64,000 nucleotides of DNA from Ancylobacter crimeensis (GTDB lineage Bacteria; Pseudomonadota; Alphaproteobacteria; Rhizobiales; Xanthobacteraceae). The translations under genes and the position numbers were made by a program. The notes beneath the pieces were generated by a model that saw only the letters and a program-made list of their open reading frames with translations, ran no database searches and was not told the DNA's origin. The DNA lies in the NCBI RefSeq assembly GCF_023016805.1, contig NZ_JALKCH010000002.1, positions 310,001 through 374,000 of the forward strand, written 5' to 3'. Positions 46,302 through 54,179 of the stretch are shown in pieces; positions within the stretch are counted from its first letter, which is position 1; each line of letters begins with the position of its first letter.

Positions 46302-46634
46302 TCAGTTCGGCCAGCAGCGCTGAAGGCCGCGACCGAGATGATAGCCGGGCGGGCATTCCAGCACGGGCGGCATCGGCTCGATCCGGGGCCCCGGCGGCAC
46401 GAAGCCACGCGGCACCTCCTCGACCGGCGCCCAGCCATTCGGCCAGCAGCGCTGGCCGCCGCGTCCGAGATGATAGCCGGGTGGACAGGGGCCATACACC
46501 TTGACCACGGCGCTGCCGGCGAATGCCGGGCCGGACGCCAGCGGCGCCGTCGCGATGCCCGCCGAGGCGGAGATGGGCAGCAGCGCCGCCATGGCCGGCA
46601 GCGTCAGGGCAAGCGCACGTGTCAGGCTTCGCAT
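46302..46634 (-). CDS. Small secreted protein with two CPPGYHLGRG-QRCWPN repeats
   Basis: A 110-residue protein. A signal peptide (LTRALALTLPAMAALLPISASA|G) is followed by a linker and two copies of CPPGYHLGRGxQRCWPN at residues 50-66 and 94-110, 44 residues apart, joined by a Pro-rich spacer. Each unit has two cysteines that could form an internal disulfide. Cys/Gly/Pro-rich repeats like this occur in exported proteins of Rhizobiales of unknown function. It takes the place often held by recR after dnaX-ybaB. It is in its own transcription unit or follows ybaB. Confidence 0.78.
   Translation of the reverse strand: MRSLTRALALTLPAMAALLPISASAGIATAPLASGPAFAGSAVVKVYGPCPPGYHLGRGGQRCWPNGWAPVEEVPRGFVPPGPRIEPMPPVLECPPGYHLGRGLQRCWPN
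46306..46485. repeat. Two 48-bp direct repeats inside the secreted protein gene
   Basis: The segments at 46306-46353 and 46438-46485 begin with TTCGGCCAGCAGCGCTG and continue with similar sequence, offset by 132 bases (44 codons). They encode the two CPPGYHLGRG-QRCWPN units. Near identity at DNA level suggests a recent internal duplication or selection on both copies. Confidence 0.75.
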
Positions 46635-46728
46635 CTGGTTCCTCCCGGGGCCACGCCGGCTCCGCGGCCAGCGGAGCGGGATGGTGCCGGAGTTCCCGAG
46701 GTTCCGGAAGGAAAAAACGTGAAAACGA

Positions 46729-47052
46729 TCAGAAAGGCAGCTTCATTCCGGGCGGGATCGGAAGACCGGCGGTGAGAGCCTGCGTTTTTTCCTGCACCAG
46801 CCGGTCCGCCTTGGTGCGCGCATCGGCATGAGCGGCGACCACGAGGTCTTCCAGCATCTCGGCTTCCTGAGGATTGAGCAGGCTGGGGTCGATGCGGATG
46901 GCCTTCAGCGTGCCCTTTGCGGTGAGGGTGATGCCGACCATGCCGCCACCGGCGGCTCCCTCGACCTCGATCATCTCCAGTTCCTGCTGGAGCTGCTCCA
47001 TCTTGGCCTGCATCTCCTTCACTTTGGACATCATGCCGAGCAGATCTTTCAC
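46729..47052 (-). CDS. Nucleoid-associated protein YbaB/EbfC
   Basis: A 107-residue DNA-binding protein. The core MKDLLGMMSKVKEMQAKMEQ, the glycine stretch AAGGGMVGITLTAKG and the C-terminal IDPSLLNPQEAEMLEDLVVA are hallmark YbaB residues. It forms dimers that coat DNA and is almost always encoded right after dnaX. The gap to the dnaX stop is 18 bases, so the two are one transcript. recR, usually the next gene, is absent here. Start and length are standard. Confidence 0.96.
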   Translation of the reverse strand: MKDLLGMMSKVKEMQAKMEQLQQELEMIEVEGAAGGGMVGITLTAKGTLKAIRIDPSLLNPQEAEMLEDLVVAAHADARTKADRLVQEKTQALTAGLPIPPGMKLPF

Positions 47053-47070
47053 AGGCGACTCCTTATCGTT

Positions 47071-48969
47071 TCAAAACTCGATTTCATCGTCCGGACCCGG
47101 CCCTTCCGCGAGCGCGGCGACCAAGCCTTCATATTCCTCGTTCGACAGCGCCGGAGCGGCGTCTTCCGGTTCGCGCGAGCGAATGTCGACGATCGAGGCG
47201 CCGGGAAACCTGGCCAGCACCGCAGCCACCAGCGGATCGGCCCGGATGCCGGTCTCGAAGGCGTTGCGCTCGGCCAGCACCGTTTCGGCAATCGTGGCTT
47301 CGCCGGTCTCGCCGGACACTGCGACCAGCCAGCGCCGGCCCGTCCAATCGGTGAGCCGGTTCTGAAGCTCCTGCACGAGGGCCGCCGAGGCACCGGGCAT
47401 CAGTGCGATCTCGATGCGCCCTTCCTCGAACGACACCGGCCGGAGCTGGTTCTCGATGGCGAATTTCAGCCGCAGGTCGCGCCGCTCGGCTGCAAGGGTG
47501 GCGACATCGGCGAGGCTCGACAGACGCGGGCCGGAAACGGATTCCGGCTGCACAATCGGGGTTGGTCGTGGCGCCGGGTTGCGGCTCGCCATGGACAGGT
47601 GTCCGCCGCCGCCTATTGCGGCAGCACGCGGGCCCTCGGGCGGGCCGCCGGGGGAAGATGCCGGACCGCCGCCCGACGTTCCGCCGGATGCGGGTTCGTC
47701 GCGCAACTTGCGCAGCGCCTCGTCTGGCGTCGGCAGGTCGCTGGCATAGGCGAGGCGCACCAGCACCATCTCCGCTGCCTGCATGGGCTTTGCCGCCTGC
47801 TGGACCTCGGAAAGCCCGCGCGTCAGCATCTGCCAGGCACGCGAGAGCACGCGCATGGAAAGCCCCTGCGCGAAGGTCGCCCCGCGCACCCGCTCGGCCT
47901 CGATCAGCGAGGCGTCCTCGGCTGTGGCGGGCAGGATCTTGAGACGGGTCACGAAATGCGTGAACTCGGCGAGCTCGGCGATCACCACCGCCGGATCGGC
48001 CCCTGAATCATATTGCTCGCGCATCAGGGAAAGCGCGTCGGCGATCCGGCCGCGCATCAGCGCCTCGAACAGGTCGATCACGCGCGCCTTGTCGGCAAGG
48101 CCGAGCAGGCCGCGGACTTCGTCCGCCCGCACCCCGCCGCCCGCGATCCCTCCGGCGCCGGAATGGGCGATGGCCTGGTCGAGCAGCGACAGCGCATCGC
48201 GCACCGAGCCTTCCGCCGCGCGGGCGACGAGGCCGAGCGCCTCCGGCTCCACGCTCACGCCTTCGGCGTCGCAGATGGCGGAGAGGTGGGAGGCGAGGAC
48301 CCCGCCCTCGACCCGGCGCAGGTCGAAGCGCTGGCAGCGCGACAGCACCGTGACCGGCACTTTGCGGATCTCGGTGGTGGCGAAGATGAACTTCACATGC
48401 TCCGGCGGCTCCTCAAGCGTCTTCAGCAGCCCGTTGAAGGCTGCCGTCGAGAGCATGTGCACCTCGTCGATGATGAAGACCTTGTAGCGCGCCAGCACGG
48501 GCTTGTAGCGCGCCGCCTCGATGATCTCGCGAATGTCGCCGATACCGGTGTTCGACGCCGCATCCATCTCCTGCACATCGACGTGGCGGCTCTCGATGAT
48601 GTCGCGGCAATGCCTGCCCAGTGCCGGCATGTCGAGCGTCGGGCCGGTCGCAGGCGCGCCGTCGGCGGGCTCGTAGTTGAGCGCGCGGGCGAGGATGCGG
48701 GCGGTGGTGGTCTTTCCCACCCCGCGCACCCCGGTGAGGATATAGGCCTGCGCGATGCGGCCGGAGGCGAAGGCATTGCGCAACGTGCGCACCATCGCTT
48801 CCTGGCCGATCAGGTCGGCGAAGGTCTGCGGACGGTATTTGCGGGCGAGAACGCGATAGGGCGTGGCGGAGGCGGCGGGGGAAGTGTCGGGCAGGAGGCC
48901 ACCGGGCGGAAGTCCGTCCTTGCCCGTCAGCGACGGGGCGACGTCATCGGGTGCGGCGCCCTCGTTCAT
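47071..48969 (-). CDS. dnaX: DNA polymerase III subunit gamma/tau
   Basis: This 632-residue clamp-loader ATPase has the start MNEGAAPDDVAPSLTGKDG with a ~35-residue leader tail before the AAA+ core. Walker A is GVRGVGKTTTARILAR at about residues 80-94; DEVHMLS and ATTEIRKVP follow. The zinc-binding cysteine cluster present in most DnaX is reduced to one Cys (RHCRDIIESRHVDVQEMDAAS), as seen in alphaproteobacteria. C-terminal tau domains run to the end. I found no obvious A-rich frameshift signal for gamma. ATG 48969 was chosen because the longer frame extends into the SRP RNA. ybaB follows by 18 bases. Confidence 0.95.
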   Translation of the reverse strand: MNEGAAPDDVAPSLTGKDGLPPGGLLPDTSPAASATPYRVLARKYRPQTFADLIGQEAMVRTLRNAFASGRIAQAYILTGVRGVGKTTTARILARALNYEPADGAPATGPTLDMPALGRHCRDIIESRHVDVQEMDAASNTGIGDIREIIEAARYKPVLARYKVFIIDEVHMLSTAAFNGLLKTLEEPPEHVKFIFATTEIRKVPVTVLSRCQRFDLRRVEGGVLASHLSAICDAEGVSVEPEALGLVARAAEGSVRDALSLLDQAIAHSGAGGIAGGGVRADEVRGLLGLADKARVIDLFEALMRGRIADALSLMREQYDSGADPAVVIAELAEFTHFVTRLKILPATAEDASLIEAERVRGATFAQGLSMRVLSRAWQMLTRGLSEVQQAAKPMQAAEMVLVRLAYASDLPTPDEALRKLRDEPASGGTSGGGPASSPGGPPEGPRAAAIGGGGHLSMASRNPAPRPTPIVQPESVSGPRLSSLADVATLAAERRDLRLKFAIENQLRPVSFEEGRIEIALMPGASAALVQELQNRLTDWTGRRWLVAVSGETGEATIAETVLAERNAFETGIRADPLVAAVLARFPGASIVDIRSREPEDAAPALSNEEYEGLVAALAEGPGPDDEIEF

Positions 48970-48999
48970 CCGTCGTCCATGCTTGTGAAATGCACAGGT

Positions 49000-49098
49000 G
49001 GGAGGCTGGACAGAGACCCGAGACCGGGCTCGTTGGGGCTGCTTCCTTCCGGACCTGACCCGGTTGGCGAGTGGCTCGTCCACCGCCAACCTCCCGCG
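49000..49098 (-). ncRNA. ffs: Signal recognition particle RNA (4.5S type)
   Basis: Read on the minus strand, the conserved core GGTCAGGTCCGGAAGGAAGC lies near 49029-49061, the universally conserved SRP RNA hairpin that binds Ffh and FtsY. The ends pair: GGGAGGTTGG near 49098-49089 with CCAGCCTCCC near 49009-49000 (one G-U). The length (~99 bases) fits a small bacterial SRP RNA. It lies 31 bases upstream of dnaX, a familiar arrangement. A possible -10 (TATAGG on the minus strand, 49105-49100) is just upstream. The exact ends are uncertain by a few bases. Confidence 0.93.
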
Positions 49099-49398
49099 CC
49101 CTATATCGGACGGATGGCGGCCGGATGCAAGGGGCAGCGGCCGGCTGCGGCGCCGGTGCAGGCACCGCATCCTGTGGACAGTCGGCCGCTTCTTCTTCCG
49201 TAGCTGAGTGTCCAAATACCAATTGGAATGATAAGTTATTCTTGGTCGATCGTTCAGATATTCTGGTAATTGTTTGCGAAATTTCAAGGTAAGTCTGATT
49301 TTCAATCGCCTGATCACGGTTTCGGGAACTTTCCCTTCCTTGCGCACTTGTAACGGCACCCAACCCGATCATTCCCGTCTCTGTCGAAGGAGGCAGAC
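49099..49398. other. Divergent region between SRP RNA and a secreted-protein gene, AT-rich in the middle
   Basis: About 300 bases. 49200-49320 is AT-rich and contains CCAATTGG within a near-palindrome (49217-49230), and a poor promoter TTGCGA-17-GATTTT (49274-49302) toward the gene at 49399. The first 100 bases are GC-rich and hold a possible SRP RNA -10 (TATAGG, minus). No ORF with good composition is present. Confidence 0.45.
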
Positions 49399-49755
49399 AT
49401 GCGCAATATCACTGCTGCGGCTGTATGCGCAGCTCTTATCGCCACCACGCCGCTGCTGGTGCCTGTGGTGCCTGCCCATGCCCAGGGCTTCAACATCGAG
49501 GTCGGTCCCAACGGCGTCCGCCCGGTGCCGCCGCCGGATTACGGCTATGACGACGACCGCGGTCCGCCGCCCGGTGCCCGCATGCGCGGGGGCTGCTCGG
49601 AGCGCCAGGCCCGTGCCGCGGCCCGCGATGAAGGATTGCGGAACGCCGAGGTGGTCAGCGTAACGCCGCGTTCCATCGTGGTGGAAGGCGACACCCGCCG
49701 CGGCCCCGAGCGCATCCGCTTCGCCAACCGGCCCGGCTGCCCGACCCTCGGCTGA
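49399..49755 (+). CDS. Small secreted protein of unknown function (118 aa)
   Basis: A signal peptide (AAAVCAALIATTPLLVPVVPAHAQ) cleaves near AHA|Q. The mature ~90-residue protein has a Pro/Asp-rich segment (VPPPDYGYDDDRGPPPGA) and a C-terminal domain with CSERQARAAARDEGLRNAEV and a final Cys (NRPGCPTLG), so one disulfide is likely. It resembles small periplasmic antifreeze-like or BA14K-like hypothetical proteins of Rhizobiales, but I cannot assign a family. AAGGAGG lies 9 bases before ATG 49399. A strong terminator follows, so it is monocistronic. Confidence 0.82.
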   Translation: MRNITAAAVCAALIATTPLLVPVVPAHAQGFNIEVGPNGVRPVPPPDYGYDDDRGPPPGARMRGGCSERQARAAARDEGLRNAEVVSVTPRSIVVEGDTRRGPERIRFANRPGCPTLG

Positions 49756-49770
49756 CGGCGTCGCCCGATT

Positions 49771-49803
49771 AAAAGCCCGTCATGACCATGGCGGGCTTTT
49801 TTA
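49771..49803 (+). terminator. Intrinsic terminator after the small secreted protein gene
   Basis: AAAGCCCGTCAT pairs with ATGGCGGGCTTT (one wobble) around a 3-4 base loop and is followed by TTTTA. Located 15 bases after the stop at 49755. Confidence 0.88.
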
Positions 49804-49917
49804 CGTGCTGGGCTTCCTGCCGCATCGTCGAAGGTCGGATGCACAATGCGGTCCGCTCGATTAGGGTGGCGCCGCCCGCCGGCCTTTCGGCGCTTCTTCC
49901 GTGCAGGATACCCGCTT

Positions 49918-50880
49918 ATGACCAGCCTTTCCTCCGAAGCGACCGGCTCTCTCGGCCTGTGGCCGCATCTCGGCTATGCCGGCTTCCGGCTCGACCGGGT
50001 AAGCGAGCGCCGCAGCGAAGCGCCGGCCTTCCTCGCGCGGTCCGACATGGCGGCCTGCCTCATCGCCGGGGAGACGGTGATCCTCGCCCGAAGCGGCGAC
50101 AGGCTTGGCGCGCTGTTCGACCGGGTGCAGGCGGAGCGTCTTGGCGGGCGTCTCGACGAGGCCTGCCTGCTCGGCCTCGAGGGGGAGGCGCCGCGCTTTG
50201 CCCTGCCAGTCGCACCCGAGCGCGCAGCGGCGTTGGCGGACGACCCGGAGCTGCGGCTCAGCGACCTGCGCACCCTCATGGTGGAGAAGCTGCTGCCGCC
50301 CGACCAGCTTGGCCTTCTCGCCTGCGCCAAGGCGATGCTGAGCTGGCACGCCCGCCGCACCTTCTGTTCCAATTGCGCCGGCCGGCTGGTGATGGCCGAG
50401 GGCGGCTGGCGGCGCGACTGCCCCACCTGCGGCGCCCAGCATTTCCCGCGCACCGACCCGGTGGTCATCATGTCCATCGTCGATGGCGAGCGCTGCCTGC
50501 TCGGCCGCTCGCCCCGCTTCGCACCGACCATGTGGTCTTGCCTCGCCGGCTTCGTCGAGCCGGGCGAGACCTTCGAGGCGGCGGTGCGCCGCGAGGTGCG
50601 GGAGGAGGCGAATATTCGGGTCGGCGCGGTGCGCTACCTCGCGTCCCAGCCCTGGCCGTTCCCGATGTCGGTGATGATCGGGCTGGAAGGCGTCGCCGAG
50701 AGCTTCGACATCACCATCGACCCGGTGGAGCTGGAAGGCGCCCGCTGGTTCAGCCGGGCCGAGCTGCGCTCCATGTTCGAGCACAGCCATCCCGAGGGGC
50801 TCACCGTGCCGACGCCGGGCTCGATCGCCCACCACCTGCTGCGCGGCTTCGTCGAGAACCGGGACTTGCCTCCCCGCTGA
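49918..50880 (+). CDS. nudC: NAD(+) diphosphatase / NADH pyrophosphatase
   Basis: This 320-residue Nudix enzyme cleaves NADH to NMNH and AMP and can remove NAD caps from RNA. A zinc ribbon (CSNCAGRLV and CPTCG) sits in the middle, followed by the Nudix box GFVEPGETFEAAVRREVREEANI and the NudC-specific SQPWPFPMSVMIG. The N-terminal domain (LGYAGFRLDRVSERR...) is as in the family. ATG 49918 gives the standard length; the longer frame is Arg-rich. Stops of nudC and the convergent dCTP deaminase are 9 bases apart. Confidence 0.95.
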   Translation: MTSLSSEATGSLGLWPHLGYAGFRLDRVSERRSEAPAFLARSDMAACLIAGETVILARSGDRLGALFDRVQAERLGGRLDEACLLGLEGEAPRFALPVAPERAAALADDPELRLSDLRTLMVEKLLPPDQLGLLACAKAMLSWHARRTFCSNCAGRLVMAEGGWRRDCPTCGAQHFPRTDPVVIMSIVDGERCLLGRSPRFAPTMWSCLAGFVEPGETFEAAVRREVREEANIRVGAVRYLASQPWPFPMSVMIGLEGVAESFDITIDPVELEGARWFSRAELRSMFEHSHPEGLTVPTPGSIAHHLLRGFVENRDLPPR

Positions 50881-50889
50881 AAAAGGCGG

Positions 50890-52017
50890 TCACCGCCAGG
50901 GCAGGAAGTGCTTGGAGAGCTTCAGCCCCTGCGCCTGGTAGTTCGAGCCGAGCCCTTCGCCGTAGAGCACCCTGGGCCGTTCCATCATCCGTTCATAGAC
51001 GAGACGCCCCACGATCTGCCCGTCCTCCAGGATGAACGGCACCTCGCGCGAGCGCACCTCCAGCACCGCGCGGGCGCCGAGCCCGCCGGCGGCGGCGTGG
51101 CCGAAGCCGGGGTCGAAGAAGCCGGCGTAATGCACCCGGAACTCACCCACCAGCGGATCGAAGGGCACCATCTCCGCCGCATAGTCCGGCGGCACGTGCA
51201 CGGCCTCCTTTGAGGCGAGGATATAGAAGGCGTCGGGATCGAGGATCAGTTCGCGCCGGCCGCGCGTCGCCAGCGGCTCCCAATAGTCCTCGACATCCAG
51301 CGCCGCCCGGCGATCCACGTCGATGACGCCCGTATGGCGCTTGGCGCGGAATCCGAGCAGGCCACCGAAACCCTCGCCCGACAGGTCGACGCTCACCGCG
51401 ATGCCGCCCCCGGCCACGTCGGCGTCGGCGCCGTCGACGAGCCGCTCGGCGCGGTTCAGCGCGGCGATCTCCTCCTCGCCGAGCCGGGCATCCCCGGCGC
51501 GGAAACGGATCTGCGAGAGGCGCGAGCCCTCGCGCACGAGGATGGGGAAGGTGCGCGGCGAGATTTCGAGATAGAGCGGGCCGCTATAGCCGGCCGGAAC
51601 GATGTCGAAGGCCCGCGCCCGATCCGTGATGACGCGGGTAAAAACGTCGAGCCGGCCGGTGGAGCTCTTCGGATTGGTGGACGCCGCCAGTTCCGGGGGC
51701 AGAGACAGGCTCTCCTGCAGTTCCACCAGATAGACGCAGCCGGTTTCCAGCACCTCGCCGCCGGTGAGGTCGAGCCGATGCAGCGCGAGCCGCTCCAGCC
51801 GCTCGGCGACGGTTGCGCCGGGGCCTGGCAGGAAACTCGCCCTTATCCGCCAGGCGGTGGGACCGAGGCGCAGGTCGAGGCTCGCCGGCTGGATCTGGTC
51901 GGGATCGGCCGGCCGCGCGAGGCCGATCGCCGCGCCTCCGACCAGCGCGTGGATGGCATGGGCCGGCACGATGCCGACCGCGCCATCCTGCCGTCCCTGC
52001 AGCCCGAGATTGGCCAC
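50890..52017 (-). CDS. dcd: 2'-deoxycytidine 5'-triphosphate deaminase, tandem-domain form
   Basis: A 375-residue protein, about twice the size of E. coli Dcd. The N-terminal half has IQPASLDLRLGPTAWRIRAS and NPKSSTGRLDVFTRVITD, the Dcd active-site segments. The C-terminal half repeats the fold with DAFYILASKEAVHVPPDYAA and FDPLVGEFRVHYAGFFDPGF. It deaminates dCTP to dUTP for thymidylate synthesis. Start: GTG 52017 with a perfect AGGAGG 5 bases upstream; a longer frame from 52233 runs through Arg-rich sequence and has no site. It precedes metZ in the opposite direction. Confidence 0.93.
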   Translation of the reverse strand: MANLGLQGRQDGAVGIVPAHAIHALVGGAAIGLARPADPDQIQPASLDLRLGPTAWRIRASFLPGPGATVAERLERLALHRLDLTGGEVLETGCVYLVELQESLSLPPELAASTNPKSSTGRLDVFTRVITDRARAFDIVPAGYSGPLYLEISPRTFPILVREGSRLSQIRFRAGDARLGEEEIAALNRAERLVDGADADVAGGGIAVSVDLSGEGFGGLLGFRAKRHTGVIDVDRRAALDVEDYWEPLATRGRRELILDPDAFYILASKEAVHVPPDYAAEMVPFDPLVGEFRVHYAGFFDPGFGHAAAGGLGARAVLEVRSREVPFILEDGQIVGRLVYERMMERPRVLYGEGLGSNYQAQGLKLSKHFLPWR

Positions 52018-52224
52018 CCGCGCCTCCTGCGACCCTTTGAAAAGCTCTGCTGCGGTGTAGCGGAGCCGCTCTCGGCCGCCAAGCCGTAAAGACGTCAGGC
52101 TGCAAAGCTGCTGGCCCATGCGCGGACGATGCCTTGACCCAGAATCGAGAGGGAGCGGCGAGCGTTCGTTTTTCCGAACGGTGCGGTTGACGCCATAGGT
52201 TGGCGGGAGTAAGCCGCTCGCATC

Positions 52225-52284
52225 CGTGGTCAATTTGAGCCCGACCGGCTTGCCGCCACGCTAAACAACGTCGCTAAAAGGTCG
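52225..52284 (+). promoter_or_regulatory. SAM-II riboswitch (metA motif) upstream of metZ
   Basis: Stem CGTGG (52225-52229) pairs with CCACG (52256-52260), followed by GCTAAA and a second GCTAAAAGG (52273-52281), with the internal loop CAATTTGAGCCCGACCGGCT. This is the SAM-II consensus, which senses S-adenosylmethionine and turns methionine genes down. A weak promoter TTGACG-17-TAAGCC (52187-52215) stands upstream. A hairpin CGTTCG/CGAACG (52163-52180) precedes it. Confidence 0.92.
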
Positions 52285-52339
52285 GGGCCGCGGCGCATCC
52301 TTGTGCGATGGGCGACCCCGTCCGTATCGGAGCCGCCAG

Positions 52340-53551
52340 ATGACCTCGTCCACGCCGAAGCTCTCCCCCGCCGACATCGCCGCGCTGAAGGCCGACACCC
52401 GGCTCGTCCATGGCGGTATCCTGCGCTCGCCCTATGGCGAGACCGCCGAGGCGATGTATCTCACCCAGGGCTATGTCTACGACACTGCGGAGCAGGCCGA
52501 GGCACGCTTCAAGGGCGACGATCCGGGCTTCATCTACACCCGCTATTCCAACCCCACCGTCGCGATGTTCGAGACCCGCCTCGCCCTGCTGGAAGGCGCG
52601 GAGGTTGCGCGCGCCACCGCGTCCGGCATGGCGGCGGTCACTGCGGCGCTGCTCTGCCAGGTCAAGGCGGGCGACCATGTGGTGGCGGCGCGCGCGCTGT
52701 TCGGTTCCTGCCGCTATGTGATCGAGGAACTGCTGCCGCGCTTCGGGGTCAGCTCGACGCTGGTGGACGGCACCGATCTTGCGGCCTGGAAGGCGGCGGT
52801 GCGGCCCGAGACCAAGGTGTTCTTCCTCGAAAGCCCCACCAATCCGACGCTGGAGATCGTCGACATCGCCGGCGTCGCCGCCATCGCGAAGCAGGCGGGC
52901 GCGCTGCTGGTGGTGGACAATGTCTTCGCCACGCCGATGCTGCAGAGCCCGCTCGCGCTCGGTGCCGACATCGTCGTCTATTCCGCCACCAAGCACATAG
53001 ACGGTCAGGGCCGCTGCCTGTGCGGGGTGGTGCTGTGCTCGGAGAAGTTCCTCGCCGATCACCTGCAGACCTTCCTTCGCCAGACCGGCCCCTCGGCCTC
53101 GCCCTTCAATGCCTGGGTGATGCTCAAGGGCCTCGAGACCCTGCCGCTGCGCATCGAGCGGATGCAGGCGAGCGCAGTGCGGATCGCCGACGAACTGGCC
53201 AGCATGGCGGGCGTAACCAAGGTGATCTACCCCTTCCGCGAAGACCACCCGCAGGCGGCGCTGGCGCGTCGGCAGATGAGCGGCGGCGGCACGCTCGTCA
53301 CCTTCGAGGTCGAGGGCGGCAAGGCGGGCGCGTTCCGCTTCCTCAACGGGCTGCGCATCGCGCGGATCTCCAACAATCTGGGCGACGCCAAGAGCCTCGT
53401 CACCCACCCGGCGACCACCACTCACCAGCGCTTCACCCCGGAAGCCAGGACCGAGATGGGCATCAGCGACGGCATGGTGCGGCTGTCGGTCGGGCTGGAG
53501 CATGTGGACGACCTGCTGGCCGACCTTTCGGGCGCGCTGAAGGGTCTCTGA
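52340..53551 (+). CDS. metZ: O-succinylhomoserine sulfhydrylase
   Basis: This 403-residue PLP enzyme of the cystathionine gamma-synthase family makes homocysteine directly from O-succinylhomoserine and sulfide. Motifs are GFIYTRYSNPTVAMFETRLA, ATASGMAAVTAALLC, FFLESPTNPTLEIVDI and the Schiff-base Lys in YSATKHIDGQGRCL. ATG 52340 has CGGAG a few bases upstream. The SAM-II riboswitch in its leader places it in the methionine regulon. apaG follows in the same direction after 137 bases. A longer in-frame TTG (52301) is less likely. Confidence 0.96.
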   Translation: MTSSTPKLSPADIAALKADTRLVHGGILRSPYGETAEAMYLTQGYVYDTAEQAEARFKGDDPGFIYTRYSNPTVAMFETRLALLEGAEVARATASGMAAVTAALLCQVKAGDHVVAARALFGSCRYVIEELLPRFGVSSTLVDGTDLAAWKAAVRPETKVFFLESPTNPTLEIVDIAGVAAIAKQAGALLVVDNVFATPMLQSPLALGADIVVYSATKHIDGQGRCLCGVVLCSEKFLADHLQTFLRQTGPSASPFNAWVMLKGLETLPLRIERMQASAVRIADELASMAGVTKVIYPFREDHPQAALARRQMSGGGTLVTFEVEGGKAGAFRFLNGLRIARISNNLGDAKSLVTHPATTTHQRFTPEARTEMGISDGMVRLSVGLEHVDDLLADLSGALKGL

Positions 53552-53688
53552 TCGTCCCGTGTGGCGGCGGATGGTGCGCCGTCCGCCGCCACATGATCCA
53601 CAGCCCCGCCGCACGCGGCCGGGCGCCGCCTTGCCGTCGACGGGCAAAAGCCGTTCACTCAAGGTGACCGCATGCGAAGGAGGCGTCG

Positions 53689-54081
53689 ATGTACCGGGCG
53701 ACGACACGAGGCGTTCAGGTGACCGTGACGCCGCATTTCTCGGCCGAGCGTTCCGACCCCGAACGCGGGCAGTTCTTCTGGGCCTACACCATCGAGATCC
53801 TCAATCTCGGCGCCGAAACCGTGCAGCTCAAGACCCGGCACTGGATCATCACCGACGGTCTCGGCCGGGTGCAGGAGGTGCGCGGGGCGGGCGTCGTCGG
53901 CGAGCAGCCGGTGCTGCCGCCGGGGGCCCATTTCGAATATACCAGCGGCGTGCCGCTGCCGACGCCGACCGGCATCATGGAAGGCAGCTACGAGCTGGTT
54001 ACGCCTGCGGGCGACAGCTTCGCCGCCGAGGTGCCGGCCTTCTCGCTCGACCTGCCGGACGCGACCCGCGTGCTGAACTGA
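53689..54081 (+). CDS. apaG: ApaG family protein
   Basis: This 130-residue protein forms a beta-sandwich. It has VQVTVTPHFSAERSDP, then FFWAYTIEILNLGAETVQL with RHWIITDGLGRVQEVRGAGV and a late PTGIMEGSYELVTPAG. ApaG proteins are linked to Co2+/Mg2+ efflux or diadenosine polyphosphate handling. Position after metZ is typical in Rhizobiales. GAAGGAGG precedes ATG 53689. Length is standard. Confidence 0.95.
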   Translation: MYRATTRGVQVTVTPHFSAERSDPERGQFFWAYTIEILNLGAETVQLKTRHWIITDGLGRVQEVRGAGVVGEQPVLPPGAHFEYTSGVPLPTPTGIMEGSYELVTPAGDSFAAEVPAFSLDLPDATRVLN

Positions 54082-54179
54082 GCGCCGTCGGCTTCAGCCG
54101 GCAGCGCCTGCCCGCTTTCGGCGGCACGCCATTGCCGCTATCCTGCCCCCGTCAACCCCGCCGTGCGGTGTCGTAGCTC

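Noticed and set aside
47071..48969. Programmed frameshift in dnaX giving a gamma product
   Set aside because: I did not see an A-rich slippery site with a following stem; not claimed.
49323..49350. EcfG-type promoter (GGAAC) before the 118-aa secreted protein gene
   Set aside because: The GGAAC at 49325 has no CGTT at 16-17 bases.
48970..49359. N-terminal extension of dnaX upstream of ATG 48969
   Set aside because: It would translate through the SRP RNA and its flank; ATG 48969 fits better.
52163..52180. CGTTCG-T-rich-CGAACG hairpin before metZ as a terminator
   Set aside because: No T-run follows on either strand and no gene end is close; left as a note in the riboswitch entry.
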